Shown one piece after another: positions 1-12,935 of a DNA stretch of 64,000 bases (its first letter is position 1; every line of letters begins with the position of its first letter). A model generated the notes under the pieces. The model was not told the DNA's origin. It ran no database searches and saw only the letters and a list, made by a program, of their open reading frames with translations. This DNA comes from Lobosporangium transversale (lineage: Eukaryota > Mortierellomycota > Mortierellomycetes > Mortierellales > Mortierellaceae): positions 186,001 through 250,000 of the forward strand of contig NW_019029006.1 of NCBI RefSeq assembly GCF_002105155.1, in the 5' to 3' direction. The position numbers and the translations under genes are program-made.

Positions 1-63
1 CACACTCACACTTCCTTTGTCTCTACCATTCATTCCCTTTTCTCTTTCCTAATTTCATTACTT

Positions 64-98
<35 letters not shown>

Positions 99-316
99 CC
101 TTATCTCTATTCATCCCATCCTTCTCATTCTTTTTCAATCCACTCCTCCTTTTCCTCGCCGCGTATATACCTCCTTTTACACTTACGTTGCATTATACTT
201 TTATTTATTTTTCCTCCTCGCTTTTGCTTTCTCTTCTACTCAACCCAGGATTCAATACATCTATCCCCCGCCCTTTGCTTCTCCGTTGTTTACAATAACC
301 TTTCTTCGATACAGAA

Positions 317-3300
317 ATGTCTGTTTCGACATCCTCTTCTGTCTCTGATATGACCCTCGCTTCCCTGGCAGTCTCATCCTCCTCTCTGGACGATTCTGAC
401 CCAGGATATCACTCTGCATCATCTGACTCCATAATCAAAAAGACTCAGGGATCCGCCATTAAATCCTCGGACTCTGTTGATGTCAATGCAGCTGAGTCTA
501 TAATATCTCCTCCTGTCAGCCCTGTTGCTAATGCTACGGACAATGCTAGTCAGGATGAGGACAAATCAGATATAACCCAGCATTCAGGCACACACATGCA
601 AAATTCTTTATCGATATCATCGTCTGATGCACAACCCCAACAACTGGACCATTCCCATCATATTCAACAACAGCAGTCCCTTTATCACACACAAACACAT
701 TCTTCAGATATTGTAGAACACGAGTCACACCATGGATCTGATTCTGATCCAATGTTGTATCAGCAACAACAGGAGCATGAGCAGGACCAAGAAGACGGAT
801 CAGTTCCTACATTAGAACAGATGGGTCTAGGTAACCTCAGTGAGATGGACTTACGTTTGCTTCTCCAGAATGCTTATGAAGTGATCCAAGAAAAAGAACG
901 CAGTAAGTTCTCAAGCCCATTGTGGCTCTACGTAGTTGTCCTTTAAACTCTTTTTAGAACCTGACAAAACAGAGAAGGCCAGACTTGAGTAAAAGCGGAA
1001 TAGAGAGGAAAACAAAGGCCATCAAGCACTGACATGTGTCTGTGCTCCAATATTCTCAACTCAACCACTTTTTTTTTTTTTCCTATTCATTTTATGCTGC
1101 CCTCTTTTATTGTTATTGTAATTATCATTATTATTATTGTTGTTATTATTACTGCCACCACTATTTAATTTTTGAAGCTCGCTATTCCTTTCTTTCTCTT
1201 TCGCATGCACATATTCACTCCTTTCTCGGATTAACATATTGCTGGCATTTATTTATTGTTACCACGATTACTTTCCTATATACTTTATCACTCACACCTC
1301 CTTTTCAACAAATCAAAAACCTTAGACCTCAGTATGGCTGCAATGGTTGGACAGGACCTTGTTGAAACCAACACCAACCTGCAAGCAAAATACCAACATG
1401 CCCTGACCCAACTCAGGCATCAACGCATGCATCGTCCTCGACAGCTGACGCCTCCCCGCAAAATCATACTCTCGTCTGCACCAGACGCTGTCGGCAATAT
1501 CGCAGTCAACAGAGCCGAAGACGGTGCGCATAGTGATAATGAAAACTGGGTTGACTTTGATCAACAACCTTCATCATCGTCGGGACTAGCGGCATCTGGA
1601 TCATCCCTGCATCCTTCTGGAATTAACACCTCTAGCACAAGTCCACACCATAAGACTTCTTTCCGTAGAAACTCCAACCATCATTCTGGAATGATGAGGT
1701 CACGATCACATAAAGATATCGAAAAATTGGCGTCATTGGAAGAACTGAACGCAGAATTGCAAGCCAAGATTGACGCCATCACCAAAGAGCTGAAACAAGG
1801 ACGACGACAGGCATTCAAGCGTCATCGCAGAGCAGAGCAGGAACTCAAGACTGTCAAGAATGAGCTGGAGCGGACAACAGTCAAAGTTGTAGATCTTGAA
1901 GAGCAGAACACAAGGCTGATCGAGGCGAGTCGTATGATCAGACTGCGACGTATCCAACTTCAGAAGCAGCTTCCAGCACCAGGATCCATTCCTGGCTCAA
2001 CAATGGCTAATCTGGCGTTGGAGATGCAGGGCGACGAAATCGATGAAATGACCATTCAGGAGATGCTTGCGGAGGACAACAGGATTTTTGAAGAGCTGAA
2101 GGATCGATTACAATCACTTGAGCGCAAGAATACTGCGTTGGTACATCAAAAGGTAGAAGCAGACAAGAGGTCGCAACAACTTGCACAAGAGCTCGCAGAT
2201 ATGCAAAAAGACCATGAAGATTTGATGGCGAACCTGTGTGGATTGTCGGAGCTTCAAACAGCTTATGGTGAACAATCAGCGCACGTTAGAGAACTAGAGA
2301 ACACTATACAAGAGTTGCAAAACCAAATTAGCACAATGTCCTCAAGACTCTCACAAATGAATTCACCCTTGATGTCACCCTCAGTCCCATCGTCGCCCAT
2401 ACAGAGTCTGTGGCACAGGGATGATGCAGATTTCAAAGCACTCAAAACTATTTTGCACGGATCTATTAGTCCACAGCCAATGGTGCTCAAATCTCCAGGA
2501 CTACGAGGTCAACGTCGTCCTCGTAAAACACTTTTGGCAGAATTGGAGAGCGAATGGTTTAGAGATGTTTCCTTCTTTGGACCACCCCGTGTACCGGATC
2601 ATCTTGCTCAAAAATCGCCTCAGCAGCAACCTATCCATATAGGAGGTATACACGCACCTAAATCCCCCAAGGCTCTCAAGAACCATCGGCATGAGTCCGA
2701 CTCTGAGATGTTCTCAGATGACGCTGGTGGACGAGTCAAGGGCTGGCGTGAACGAATCCAGGACATGGGCGAGGAGTCTGCGTGTGAATCGTCTAGCTGC
2801 ATCCGCAAGCGACACCATCGCTTCAAGTATACAGGAAGCGATACGGAGGGTACGCATGGTGAACTTGATATCGGACATGATGGCGATGATAGTGATGTGG
2901 ATCTATACCATCTCCATCAGCGGCAACCCCGCCCTAAGCGACTCAATTCAGGCCATGCACTTTCTGAAGATGATGATGACCTTTCCGACTGCTCGGATCC
3001 TCATCACCTGAACTATCATCGTCCATCGACACCAGGATGCTGTTGTTATATGTATGATGACTATAGTGGATACACAAGCTACGATGAAGATGGGGAAGAG
3101 TCTGTGGTGGGATGGGCACACTTTGAGGATTATGATGCATCCACTTATGGATACGACATTAAGCGTGATGGGTACTATGTGGGCCGACGATCGCGTCGTG
3201 GCATCTTTGGCATCTTTGGCTTGGTTCATAGCGTGATCCTTTTCTTCCGTTTGATGTGGCGCTGGTGCCGCTTCCTCTGCATCCTTTCAACGGCCTTGGG

Positions 3301-3349
3301 TATCGCCATCTATCGCGGACCTGATGCATTATTAACAGATGGACGCTAG
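317..3349 (+). CDS. Coiled-coil, C-terminally membrane-anchored protein with a CC1-box; putative dynein adaptor
   Basis: Exons 317-902, 958-988 and 1333-3349 give a continuous frame of 877 residues. The 31-nt middle exon and third exon join to create the segment DMAAMVGQDLVETNTNL (residues 206-222). This fits the CC1-box pattern AAxxGxxLLxxNxxL of the BICD/TRAK/HAP1/Spindly dynein adaptors. Long coiled coil follows (about residues 340-560, broken by a Ser-rich stretch before it). A short motif KTLLAELESEW at about 604-614 resembles the Spindly motif that contacts the dynactin pointed end. The C-terminus (829-866) is strongly hydrophobic with basic flanks (RRSRR before it), suggesting a hairpin or tail anchor. 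The first 190 residues are Ser/Gln-rich and probably disordered. The motifs are visible; a role linking a membrane cargo to dynein is inference. An unrelated coiled-coil tail-anchored protein is the alternative. Confidence 0.75.
903..1332 (+). other. Introns 1 and 2 of the adaptor-like gene with a 31-nt micro-exon between them
   Basis: The donor GTAAGT at 903 and acceptor TTTTTAG ending at 957 bound a 55-nt intron. The micro-exon 958-988 is followed by GTAAAA and a 344-nt intron ending ACCTCAG at 1332. Only this combination restores one reading frame through all three exons. Skipping the micro-exon shifts the frame, so its inclusion decides whether the CC1-box is made. Confidence 0.6.
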
Positions 3350-4075
3350 GTTTCAAATCTAAAAACTTACTGTTATTACTATTATTATATTGTTATATAC
3401 CATCCCATTCCGTATCCCCGCATCCCTCTTTTTGTTTTACATGTCTGTATCCTTTTTACTTCATTAGCTACTTCCTCTTTTTATTTTATTTTATATTTTT
3501 ATTTTTGTTCTCAATCCCCTACTTTTCTATTCCAACCATTTCAACCTAAAAGAAAAAGAAAAAGAAAAAAAAAAAAACTCCAATTCTCTTTTAATGACAC
3601 CTAGTAATGCCACTTTTTGTAATGACTTTACCTACTTACTACATCCAAGACTGTTTATCAGGAATAAACAACTGAATATAAAAGTAAAAGAAATTGGGGG
3701 GAGCAAGTCCGATTTGAATTTGACTGCTAAACATAAAAATGTTCCAAAATTGACAAAAAAAAGATATTTTGGTCCCTCACAATATCTGACGAAACATTGT
3801 GGGAGATTGGTGTACCAGTCCAATTTCAAATAAAAGCTGAGTGACTCTTTTTTTTATTTTGTTTCCTTATGAATCCTTCTGTATTTCAGAACAAATGATG
3901 ATACACACTATCGCTTTTGATATGATTAACAGTCGTCTGGTTATTCAAACTGGATGTGCTTATGATATCAGTGTGCGAGGCGTTAACCTTGTAATATGCA
4001 ATCGCGCGCCATTGTGGTATTCTGACTCTTTTTCTTTCACCTTTTAATGAAGATGTTCACAAATAGTCTTTATAA

Positions 4076-4118
<43 letters not shown>

Positions 4119-4174
4119 AAATTGCAAGTTCAATATACTCTATTGATTTATTTTATTTTACTTTTTACAGAGAT
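3350..4174. other. Convergent intergenic spacer
   Basis: This 825-bp stretch lies between two converging genes. It holds pyrimidine-rich 3' UTR-like sequence, an A-rich tract near 3550-3577 and a poly-T run followed by poly-A near 4078-4122. A 79-codon open frame at 3594-3833 has no recognisable similarity and is not called as a gene. Confidence 0.5.
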
Positions 4175-7100
4175 TTAGACAAGATCTACATCCCAAGCAT
4201 CCTTGCTCATGACAGGTGGTTCGCCATAGATATCTGCAATTACTTGCTCGGCTACTTCTTCCAATTGAGTAATCTGTGCCTGTAGTACAGCCTCTTCATG
4301 ACGTGACATCAAGTGCTGTTGAGCTTGCATCTGCTTCACCAACTTCTTGCGTTCATTCTTGGCATCCTCTACGGCCTTCTTCTTATTCAGGTACTCTTCA
4401 GTTGGTGGCACAAAAATAATATGCATGTGTGCTTCAATATCTTGAAGTAGCTTCGAAAATTCTTGTTGGAGTACCTTGGCTCGCTCCAGTGACATGGATG
4501 CCGCCAGACACTCAAGCAAAGCATGGACATCGGCTGTTTCAACATTGCCCAATATGTAAAAAAAAAAAAAAAAAAAAAAAAAGTCATTATTGCTTAGTAT
4601 TTGCTATCATGATCATTAATTGAAAGTATGGGTAAAATAAGACGACTTACATTTGGTTGTATCAACTCGTAAGATGAGTTTGCGAAGAGAATTGATTAGA
4701 TACTCTTCCTCATATACACTGCCCTTCTTTCCACGAGCACGTTTCCTATCTGCTCTCTTCTTGAGCCTGGCAGTGTATCTAATAGAGAGCAGTAAAAAGG
4801 ATTAAAATAGAAATAGAAATAAAACATATATTAGATTAGTCTCTACATCATTATTATCAATTTAAAAAGGCCCTTTTCTTGACTTACTGTGAAGAGGACC
4901 GCGAAGAATAGGACGACTTTGATAAGACCGAGTTGGCTGCTGTGTATCGAGTAAATCCTGAAGCCATCGACGTTGTATCCGACATTAGATCTACATCATC
5001 TGGCAGTAGCCCATCTTCTGCCACCGTAGCGGCAGCTTCCGCTTCTGCCAATGCCTTTTCGACCCTCAGATCCTTCAGCCTCTTGGTTTGTTTATCGAAT
5101 TGTTCTTGCATATCTCGAATCGACTCCATCAAGTCATGATGACCATCTGCAATTCCCGGCGTGATGTGTGTCACCATCAAGTCCTGGCGGTTGTACAAGA
5201 ACGCAATTCGGATCGCTTCATTCCACAGTCGACCTTCTAACAATGTAGCTACAGCCTCCTCTGTATCCTTTGCATATTCCACTAGCAACACGCTTGCTTC
5301 TAAATGATTTTTATCCACTTTCAGTCGCTCTGAAAGTCCTCTAGCCAAATACGCTGTGGCGGGCGCATCGTATTCAAGTTGTCGAGCAAGCACCATTGCC
5401 TCACGCCAGTATCCTGCCTCTTTGTACGACTCTAGAGCTTTCTCCTTGTCTCCAGCCATCACATACGCCACAGCTGCCTGTGAATGATCTCCATTCACAG
5501 AAAGACTATCGCCATAAATCGATAGTACAGTCTTGTGCTTTTTTATGTTAACCCCTGAACCAGAGCCTCCAAAGATCGTGAGAGCAAATTTGAACAAGTT
5601 GTGCTGCTTAATATAGGCAATGCAATCTTCAAAATATTTTTCTCCAGCCTGGCTCAAGTTTTGTAATGCGCTCTGATATTTCTTTAGATGGTCATCAATC
5701 TTGAAACGCTGGTGATATTTTTCTAACACTCGAAGCTCGTTCAAGAAGGGCAAATACTCCCGTGGGTCCTTCTGGGACCATTGCGCCACCATTAACACCA
5801 ATGCAAAGTCGTACATCCCCAAAGCTACGTCAAACAACCGATCCACATCTGCCAAAAAGATAGTGAACTTGAGTGCATCCTCAGCTAACGCTTGGTCTTC
5901 ATCTTTAAGCTTCGCCAATAATAACAAAGCCGATTCTAGATCCGGTGGCGACTTGCGTACATATGTTGTCAAAACCGAGTTGATGTACGTGTTCCTGTCA
6001 AGGTTTTGAAGCTCTGCTCGGATAGCATCACAAACCTGATTAACCTTTTCCGCAAGCTCTGGAGACAGAGGCGTCTTCTTGTAGCCACCTTTGCTACCGC
6101 CATTTACACGAGAATAGTTTAAGGATTGTTGCTGTTGTTGAGGCTGCTTGGGGTTAGACCCGAATCCGGAAAGCGGATAAAGTGTCTGTGTCACATCTTC
6201 ATTCCTCAGGAACGACAAAAACAAGTTGAGGTGATCGACTTCCTTTATCTGCTTCACAAACTCGGCTACGTTCTCCATAAATACCTTGGGATTATGATCA
6301 TATAATATGTTCAGGTCGATACGATGCTTCCTGCAGGTCAAGAACGCTGTCCTGAAATCACACTTGTCCAATGCATCTCGAGTTACGGACAAGACCATAG
6401 CCCGTGGTGCCACAGTTTCCAAGTTACCACGTGGCATCTGTAAAACTAGGTTGACAGAGTAAGGGATTGCTAACACAATTTTTGATCCTCTCTCCACTCT
6501 ACGGATTGATTCATCATATGGTAACATCGAGTTGTCCATAACCTTGAATTCGGAAAGCGGAGTCTCCAAGGGCAAGAACCGTGCTGAATGAGTTGCAGTT
6601 GTGAAGACTAAGAAATGGCTATGCAAGCAATACGAGGTTGCTTCTGACGAAATCAGTCGATCATTCACATAGAGTCGATTGTTGGGAGCTAATCCGATCA
6701 CGGTTTTTTCTCTGTATTCAATTGGACCTGTGCCAATCCTGGTGGTGCCCATATAAAGACAACATTCCGGTAAACAATGAATTTGTACCCATTTGTCAAT
6801 AACTGGTTCTACTTCTTCTCCATCGGTACGAAGCTCCACGGACATCAGGTTGCCATCGGCCTGTTGTAGCAAAATGTCACCATATGTTTGGTTAAAGTAC
6901 AAGCGCTGGAAGAGACCCTCAAGTGGAACATCCTTCCTAGACAAAATCCTGGGCGCTTTTTTACTACTGTTTTGTCCGACATCATCACTATCTTCGAATG
7001 CCATTTTGACAACTACGATCGAATCTGCTGATACATCGCTGTCGTACTGAAGACCAATTAAGGTATCTGAGTTAACCCATGCAATCTGTCGTACAGTAAC

Positions 7101-9068
7101 AGAGGGAACTTGAGCAAGCTCGATCATGCCCAATAATTTTGGTTCTAACAAGGGTCTTGTCGTCTTGTCCGCTACCTCGTAAAACGCCACCCGCTGGTCT
7201 GTCAACAAAATAGCTAAATCATCTCCATCATTCGACGTAGAGAATGAGACATGTTGAATCTTATAAGGCAATGTCAAGGTGAAGGCCGCCATAGGTGGTG
7301 GCACGTTCATGACTCTGAAAGGTGTGATCAATAAATTGGCCCCGTCCGCCACAGCCACAGTACCCAAATTATTGGGATGCAACATGTCATTGACAAATAT
7401 ATCCCAGCAATACTCATTTCTCTGATAAGATCCAGATTCTGTAACCACATGAAGCACTAATGCAGCCTCAAGGTCCCAATGGAAGGTGGCCACTGTCGAT
7501 CCATCTTCACCATTGTAAAGCAGTTCTTGCTTTAAATACCATTTATAGTTGTTCATGGTCCAGAGCTGAATACAAGAAGATCCAGTCGTTGGGCGTTGCA
7601 GCCAGACTGCCAGCACTGTCGAGTCACAATTCCAAGCCAACTCTCGAACAATGGTCTCATTAGGCTCCCTCAGCGTAAACTCTCCGTGACGCAGTCCATT
7701 CTTTTCAAAGAACACAATATCATGGCGATGAGGTAGTCGTTGACTTGAAGCAATCAGGTTTCCAGAGGGTCTCCATGATAATCCATGTTCCAGCATATCT
7801 ACTGACTCGCTTGTAGACTGTAAAATTGCCTCCCGATTATAGACACGAATGACACGACGGCCTATAAAATAATAATAGTAATAATGAGTTTGAAATCACA
7901 TCGCAACCAAGAAATCTATTAACAAACATACGTACGCCCCCTTTTTCAATAGTCTTATTACCATGGCGCTTATCCTTAGAAGAACAGCAGAAAAACGTTC
8001 CATCGCCACGCCATGACAAACGGTGTTGCCCATCGTCGTCCGGGGAATATGTGAAGGTCAATATGTCCACTTTGCGTTGGGCTGCCTGCTTTCCCTCTGT
8101 TCCATGAAACTGTGTCTCTTTCCTTCCCCATCCAACATTTACGCTGACCTCTAATTATTATTATTATTATTATTATTATAATAAAAAAAAAGGTTGATAC
8201 ATCAAAGGGGAAAAAAAAACAAAAATAAAGATCATACAAAAGGGCACAAGACTTTTTTAATATTACCTTCGCCGGCCTCTTCCACATCAATTGGATTTTC
8301 TGATATTACATCAAAATCCTTAGTCATCTCCAGAATCGATCCCTCGCCTTAAGCAAAAAAGACAATATTAAAGAGGGATTATTCGTCATTGACGGTTTCT
8401 CCTTTAATTTTTGACGTAAAAAGTATAATCGTTAATATTCTATAAAATGCCTTTTTTTGTACCTGTGACCATGATAACTAATTCTTCATCAGGACTCCAT
8501 TCCATACATAAAAGTCCTGAGTCAACCGATCCCACAATTTCCAGCTAAAATATGATAGGTTGAGAATGGAAAATATAACTTCATAAGAATCCATCCTATA
8601 GTATTGAAGCAAAAGGGAGAAAAAAAAAAAAAAAGCCTTACACTTTCACCAGTCTCTGTAGGTTCAGTATGAAAAAGAACAACATCTCCGTGGGAAAAAA
8701 TCACACAGATAGCCTGATTTTCAACTAAAAACTTGACTCCTCTGACTTGACCCCATTTATCTGCATGGATATCATTTTCTGGTGGGAACGTCGCCAACTC
8801 TGTGATCTCGGGAAATGGTGACTAACAAATAATTAGACAAATTTTTTCTTTAGCTCCGAGATCCTTTATTCTCTTTTAAAATAATAATAATTTAATAATT
8901 TCTTACTCGAACGTCAGAGATCTTAATAAGAACACTCTCAGAAGGCCCAGTAGAATAAGCAACATAGACATGACCTGTCTCTGGGTCAACACTCTGGTGG
9001 ATGTCTTTTCCTGCAGGTCGACCAAACCTTGCCAGATGGATCTGTGACAGTAATGTCAAACTCTTCAT
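4175..9068 (-). CDS. ELP1: Elongator complex protein 1 (IKI3/IKAP family)
   Basis: Eight exons on the minus strand: 8907-9068, 8642-8821, 8463-8544, 8267-8347, 7932-8150, 4888-7861, 4651-4778 and 4175-4533. They sum to 4185 nt, 1394 residues, close to the 1330-1350 of human and yeast Elp1. Family landmarks are clear: VGSVDSGLLCMEWSPDEEL, LEMTKDFD, VNVGWGRKETQFHGTEGKQ and RVYNREAILQSTSE in the N-terminal WD40 propellers, then a helical TPR-like half and a basic region near the end (RLKKRADRKRARGKKGSVYEE). Elp1 scaffolds Elongator, which makes the cm5/mcm5/ncm5 modifications on wobble uridine of tRNA in the cytoplasm. The start ATG at 9068 is chosen because MKSLTLLSQIHL matches family N-termini. 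Exon 5 is extended to a GTATGT donor since this gives the conserved RRRVIRVYNRE junction. Intron 7 holds a long poly-A (poly-T on the sense strand). Confidence 0.95.
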
Positions 9069-9633
9069 GTTTGACTGCAAAATATAATGTCGTCAAATTC
9101 GCTTTCCTTTCTTTATCTTTTTTTCTTTTACCACCACCTATAGGGTTAGAAAGAAAAATAGTAAGGGTAAGAGAAAATCCGAAGGAAGGGAATGGAAAAT
9201 GAATGAGAAGGAAGAGGCGTTGTTGTTAACAAATGAGCGTGAATCCTTTTTTTTTTTTTTTTTTTTCCACTAAAAAAAAACATTGGGCACAGCACAATTG
9301 CAGATCATGTGACATAATGCGGATCTTTCCAAATCATGGATATGAATTTTGCTAGAGGTTATCATATAGATTTTTTTTTATTATTGAAAAGCTGAAGGCA
9401 ATACTGAGGGACAATGCCTACATCAGATGAAAAATCATAATGACAAAAAAAAAAAGAAAAAAAAGAAAAAAAAAGAAAAAAAAAAAAAAAAAAAGAAAAG
9501 AAAAAAGAAAAAAGAAAAAAGAAAAAAGAAAGAAAAAAGAAAAAGATAAAAAAAAAAAGATCGCCAGCAAAAGGAAAGGCTATGTAAAATTAGGTGCGTC
9601 TTATGGCTTCAATGGACGCCAGTTCAGCACAAG
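9069..9633. other. Spacer between ELP1 and the Ras-GEF gene (both minus)
   Basis: It holds the ELP1 upstream region and the 3' end of the Ras-GEF gene. A poly-T run lies near 9247-9266. A 120-nt A-rich, G-interrupted tract at about 9440-9560 is a degenerate (AAAAAAG)n-like purine strand. No gene is seen. Confidence 0.5.
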
Positions 9634-12600
9634 TCATTCATCCTGCGTGGCTGGCCCAGAGTTTGAGTTGTCGCCGCTACCAATGTTCAAGTGCGGTTCA
9701 AGGCTGCTACAGTTATGCGCCGACCCCACTCCACTACTTGCTGAGTATGTCGAGGAGCCACTACTACAGCCTTTGCTGTGGCCATTGCCGCTAAAGCTGT
9801 TGTTACCAACGCTCAAGTTAACATTGCTGCTACTACCATTGTTCACATTATTGTTAATATTAATGTTGCTGTTGCTGCTGCTGTTACTGTTGATGCTGAT
9901 GCTGCTGTTATTATTGCTGTTGTTGCTGTTGTTGGTCTTGGATGGCTCACGGATCATACTCAGTTCATCCACCATCCGCTCAGGAGCCCATGGCCTTGTC
10001 AACAAGTAATGCCAAATCAACTGCTGTGTTGAACGGATTCCTCCGCTTCCACTGCCTGCACCTGTAGCCCCCAGCCCCAGGAAATCTTCATCATCGTCAT
10101 CCATGAGCGAGAACTGCATCTGTCTCTCTCTTTCTGCTGCTGCCGCATTACTGCGATACTTGGTTGTCATTTGCAAGGCTGAGCTCAATGAAGGCGCCCG
10201 GAAGTGATGCTGAGTCTTGACTGAGGCTTTAATGTAAGCCCTAGGAGGCTGGGGTGAATAACGAGGTCCAGATTGATACGCTGTCAAGGTCAATAGCAAA
10301 TCCTGGATACGAGCGTCATCTTGAGGGCTGAACGCTGTGTTGACTGTCAAATTTTTGGTCTCTCGAATACTGGAGAAGCCTGGAATCTTGGACAGCAATG
10401 AAGAGGAGGATGTAGTGGTTGTAGTAGCAGCACTAGCAGTGGAGCCTGTACTGCTACCACTGTTCTTCTTAACCGCAGCCAACAGATATGTCATATCCAT
10501 GATAAACGTTCCTAGGAAGGGAATCATAGGACGACGTTCCTTGGACTTTGTCTCGGAATTGCTCCAGCTACCGAGGAAACTGTCAAATCGACCACTACCT
10601 GACATGGATGAGGCAGAGTCGGAAAGAATAGGCGAAGAGACATCGGGAGATGTGACTATAGAACCTGCCCAAAGACTGTTCATCATCTCTCGGTACTTGC
10701 CATAGTTTCGATCTTCACTCATTAGGTCAGACAGTGTCTCAAACTTATTGATGCTCTTTCGGGGCAGGAAACTCCATGTCCTCTTTAATCGCTTGATTGG
10801 TGGCGTGCCTAATGCACACAGAATCGCCTTGAGTGTTTGGAAGTTCTCAAGTTCATGCAACTTGACGGCCACTTTGATCCAGTGGTTGATAATCTGAGCA
10901 CGGCCTGACGCCTCTGCTGGGAATAAAATCGAATATTCAATCATCCTTGTGAGGTAATTGAAAAAGTCGGTTGAGGCGGTGATGCTGGGATGTGGTGATT
11001 TAGCAGTATGCTTCAATAGCGCTGATGGAGGGATTTCTAAAAAGATGGCCGACTCGATTAATGTCAATTGGTAGGCGATCAGATATGGTGGGAACTCCAT
11101 GATCGATGTGATACCCGCAGATCGGCAGAGAAGTTCACGCACTTTGGCAATGGTTGCCATGGTGTTGCTAATCTGAGAGGTATATTTGCGTGTATCTTCC
11201 TGAAGTGATTGGATTTCCAGATCATTTGAACAGTCATCTGAATCATCCTGCTGCTGTTGCTGACGAGCTTGATTGCATAGTTGTTGAATCTTGATATTCG
11301 TCTCTTCAAGGATTGAAGACCATGACTTTTCCTTCTCCACCAGCGAACGATGAGTTATCCGAAGAGGTGAAATAGGGATCATGGGGAGATGATCCGCTGG
11401 CCCGTACAGCTTAAGGTCAAGCTCGCCCCCATCGTCGCCATTAATCCTTTCCGCCTCGACCAAATTACTTGGATCGACACAGCCTTCAGGAATGACTGCA
11501 GCAAGACCACTGCTGTTGTTCCTTAATATCGAGTAATTGGTTTGTGAGAGTGACCGCGTGGTGCCATGTGAACCAGAACTGGTTGAGGGTATATTTGTGG
11601 GCGAATTGTTTGGTGATGCAGGAACTGAGGCCGAGGAGCAGACACCGGGGCGCCTTCGCGCTTGTGGAATAGCGATATTTTGTGAAGACATCTTCCTATG
11701 CGAATTCTGGCTCGAAGCTATAAAAAAAAAAAAAAAAAAAAAAAAGAGTTAGTATTATTATTATTATTATTATTATTTTACTTTTTGCTATCGTTGGTTC
11801 CAGTTGGAAACACTGTCAAAAGCAAAAACGTTTATGTCAGGTCTTCATTACACTGTTGTGACTCGGGCTCATCCTCATCCTCATCGGAAGATTCTTCGTC
11901 AGGTGTAAAGTCTTCAGAACTACGCGGCTCATTCAATTTGCGACTCTGTGCTGGTTTTGAAGGCGTATTCGATGATTGCGTCGAACTGAGTACGAAGTGG
12001 TCAGATTCAATAATAACAGAAGATGTGCTATCTTGGAGTCGATGATTGGACTCGGAGAGGATAGTGCCAGCATCAGAACAGAGGGGAGGTAAATAGGTCA
12101 TTGGAGAGGCTGTGTCGAGAGAGAAAGGCTCATCATCTAATATCACTGTTTCTTCCAAAGCAATTGACATCGTTGTTGTCTCTTCTCTCGACTTTATATC
12201 TTCATCTTTCACCTGTTCTACATCTGATTCTCCTGCTACTACCTTGTGGACTACTTTTTGTACCTCTTCGTGTGCTTCTGATAATGATGCTGTTCTCTCC
12301 GCTTTCTCTACCATTATTTGATGTCTTTCTTCGTCTGACGATGTCTCTTCTTCAATTGTTGTTTCTGCAATCAGTGTTGGTTTTAATAATGGATTGGATA
12401 ATGTCATTGCACTTGCTATAGAGATTGCTGGCCTCTCATCTTCTGTGCTTGTGGCCTGATCCCTCTTTGTTCTTGTTATCGGTTTATCTGTTGAACTTTG
12501 TGAAATATCGAGATCTGATGTTGTGGCATCATTGGACGATGCTGGTAATGATGGTGACGACGATGCTGATGATGACGCTGATGATGTTGATGATATTGAT

Positions 12601-12935
12601 GGTGATTGCGACGGCGAAGACTTTGCAGTTGTATTGGTATTTGATTCAGTTTTCCCTGCTACATTTGCTTCCAGTTTTGAATTATTAACGGTGTTTTTGC
12701 TTTTGCCAGCGGCAGCAGCTTGTAACTGTTCTGTCAGCATAGTGACTGTCCTAGCCTGCCCCGAGCTGATCCGCTCCGAGTGTCTAGCGAGGGATGGTTT
12801 CCTGAAGGCTGGAGTTTTTGCCTGCTTCCTGAAGGGTGGATTTGTAGTAGGAGGCTCAGTGACAGCAGCAATAGCAGGATCATGCTTTGCCAAAATCTCC
12901 TGGACAGAGACCACACAGTCCTTGGTTAGAGCCAT
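9634..12935 (-). CDS. Ras guanine-nucleotide exchange factor (CDC25-type catalytic domain)
   Basis: Two exons, 11852-12935 and 9634-11717, joined by a 134-nt intron (GTAATG ... TATAG) give 1055 residues. The N-terminal third is Ser/Thr/Glu-rich without a visible domain. The RasGEF domain starts at about residue 568 (FPPYLIAYQLTLIES) and shows GRAQIINHWIKVAVKLHELE, RLKRTWSFLPR, NYGKYREMMN and PFLGTFIMDMTYL. The typical terminal S..REP signature appears only at about residue 950, after Ser/Gly-rich insertions. The tail is an Asn/Ser tract. The protein should activate a Ras-like GTPase at a membrane. No REM or SH3 domain was found. The ATG at 12935 is the first good start. An acceptor-like TATAG just upstream (12960) leaves room for a further 5' exon, so the N-terminus is unsure. 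The second exon could alternatively be a separate 685-residue gene starting at 11691. Confidence 0.82.

Noticed and set aside
3594-3833. 79-codon frame between the adaptor-like gene and ELP1
   Set aside because: No family similarity and it sits in 3' flanking sequence of two converging genes.
9440-10009. 189-codon plus-strand frame, Lys-rich then Leu-rich
   Set aside because: The first part is an A-rich spacer and the rest is antisense to the Asn/Ser tract of the Ras-GEF.
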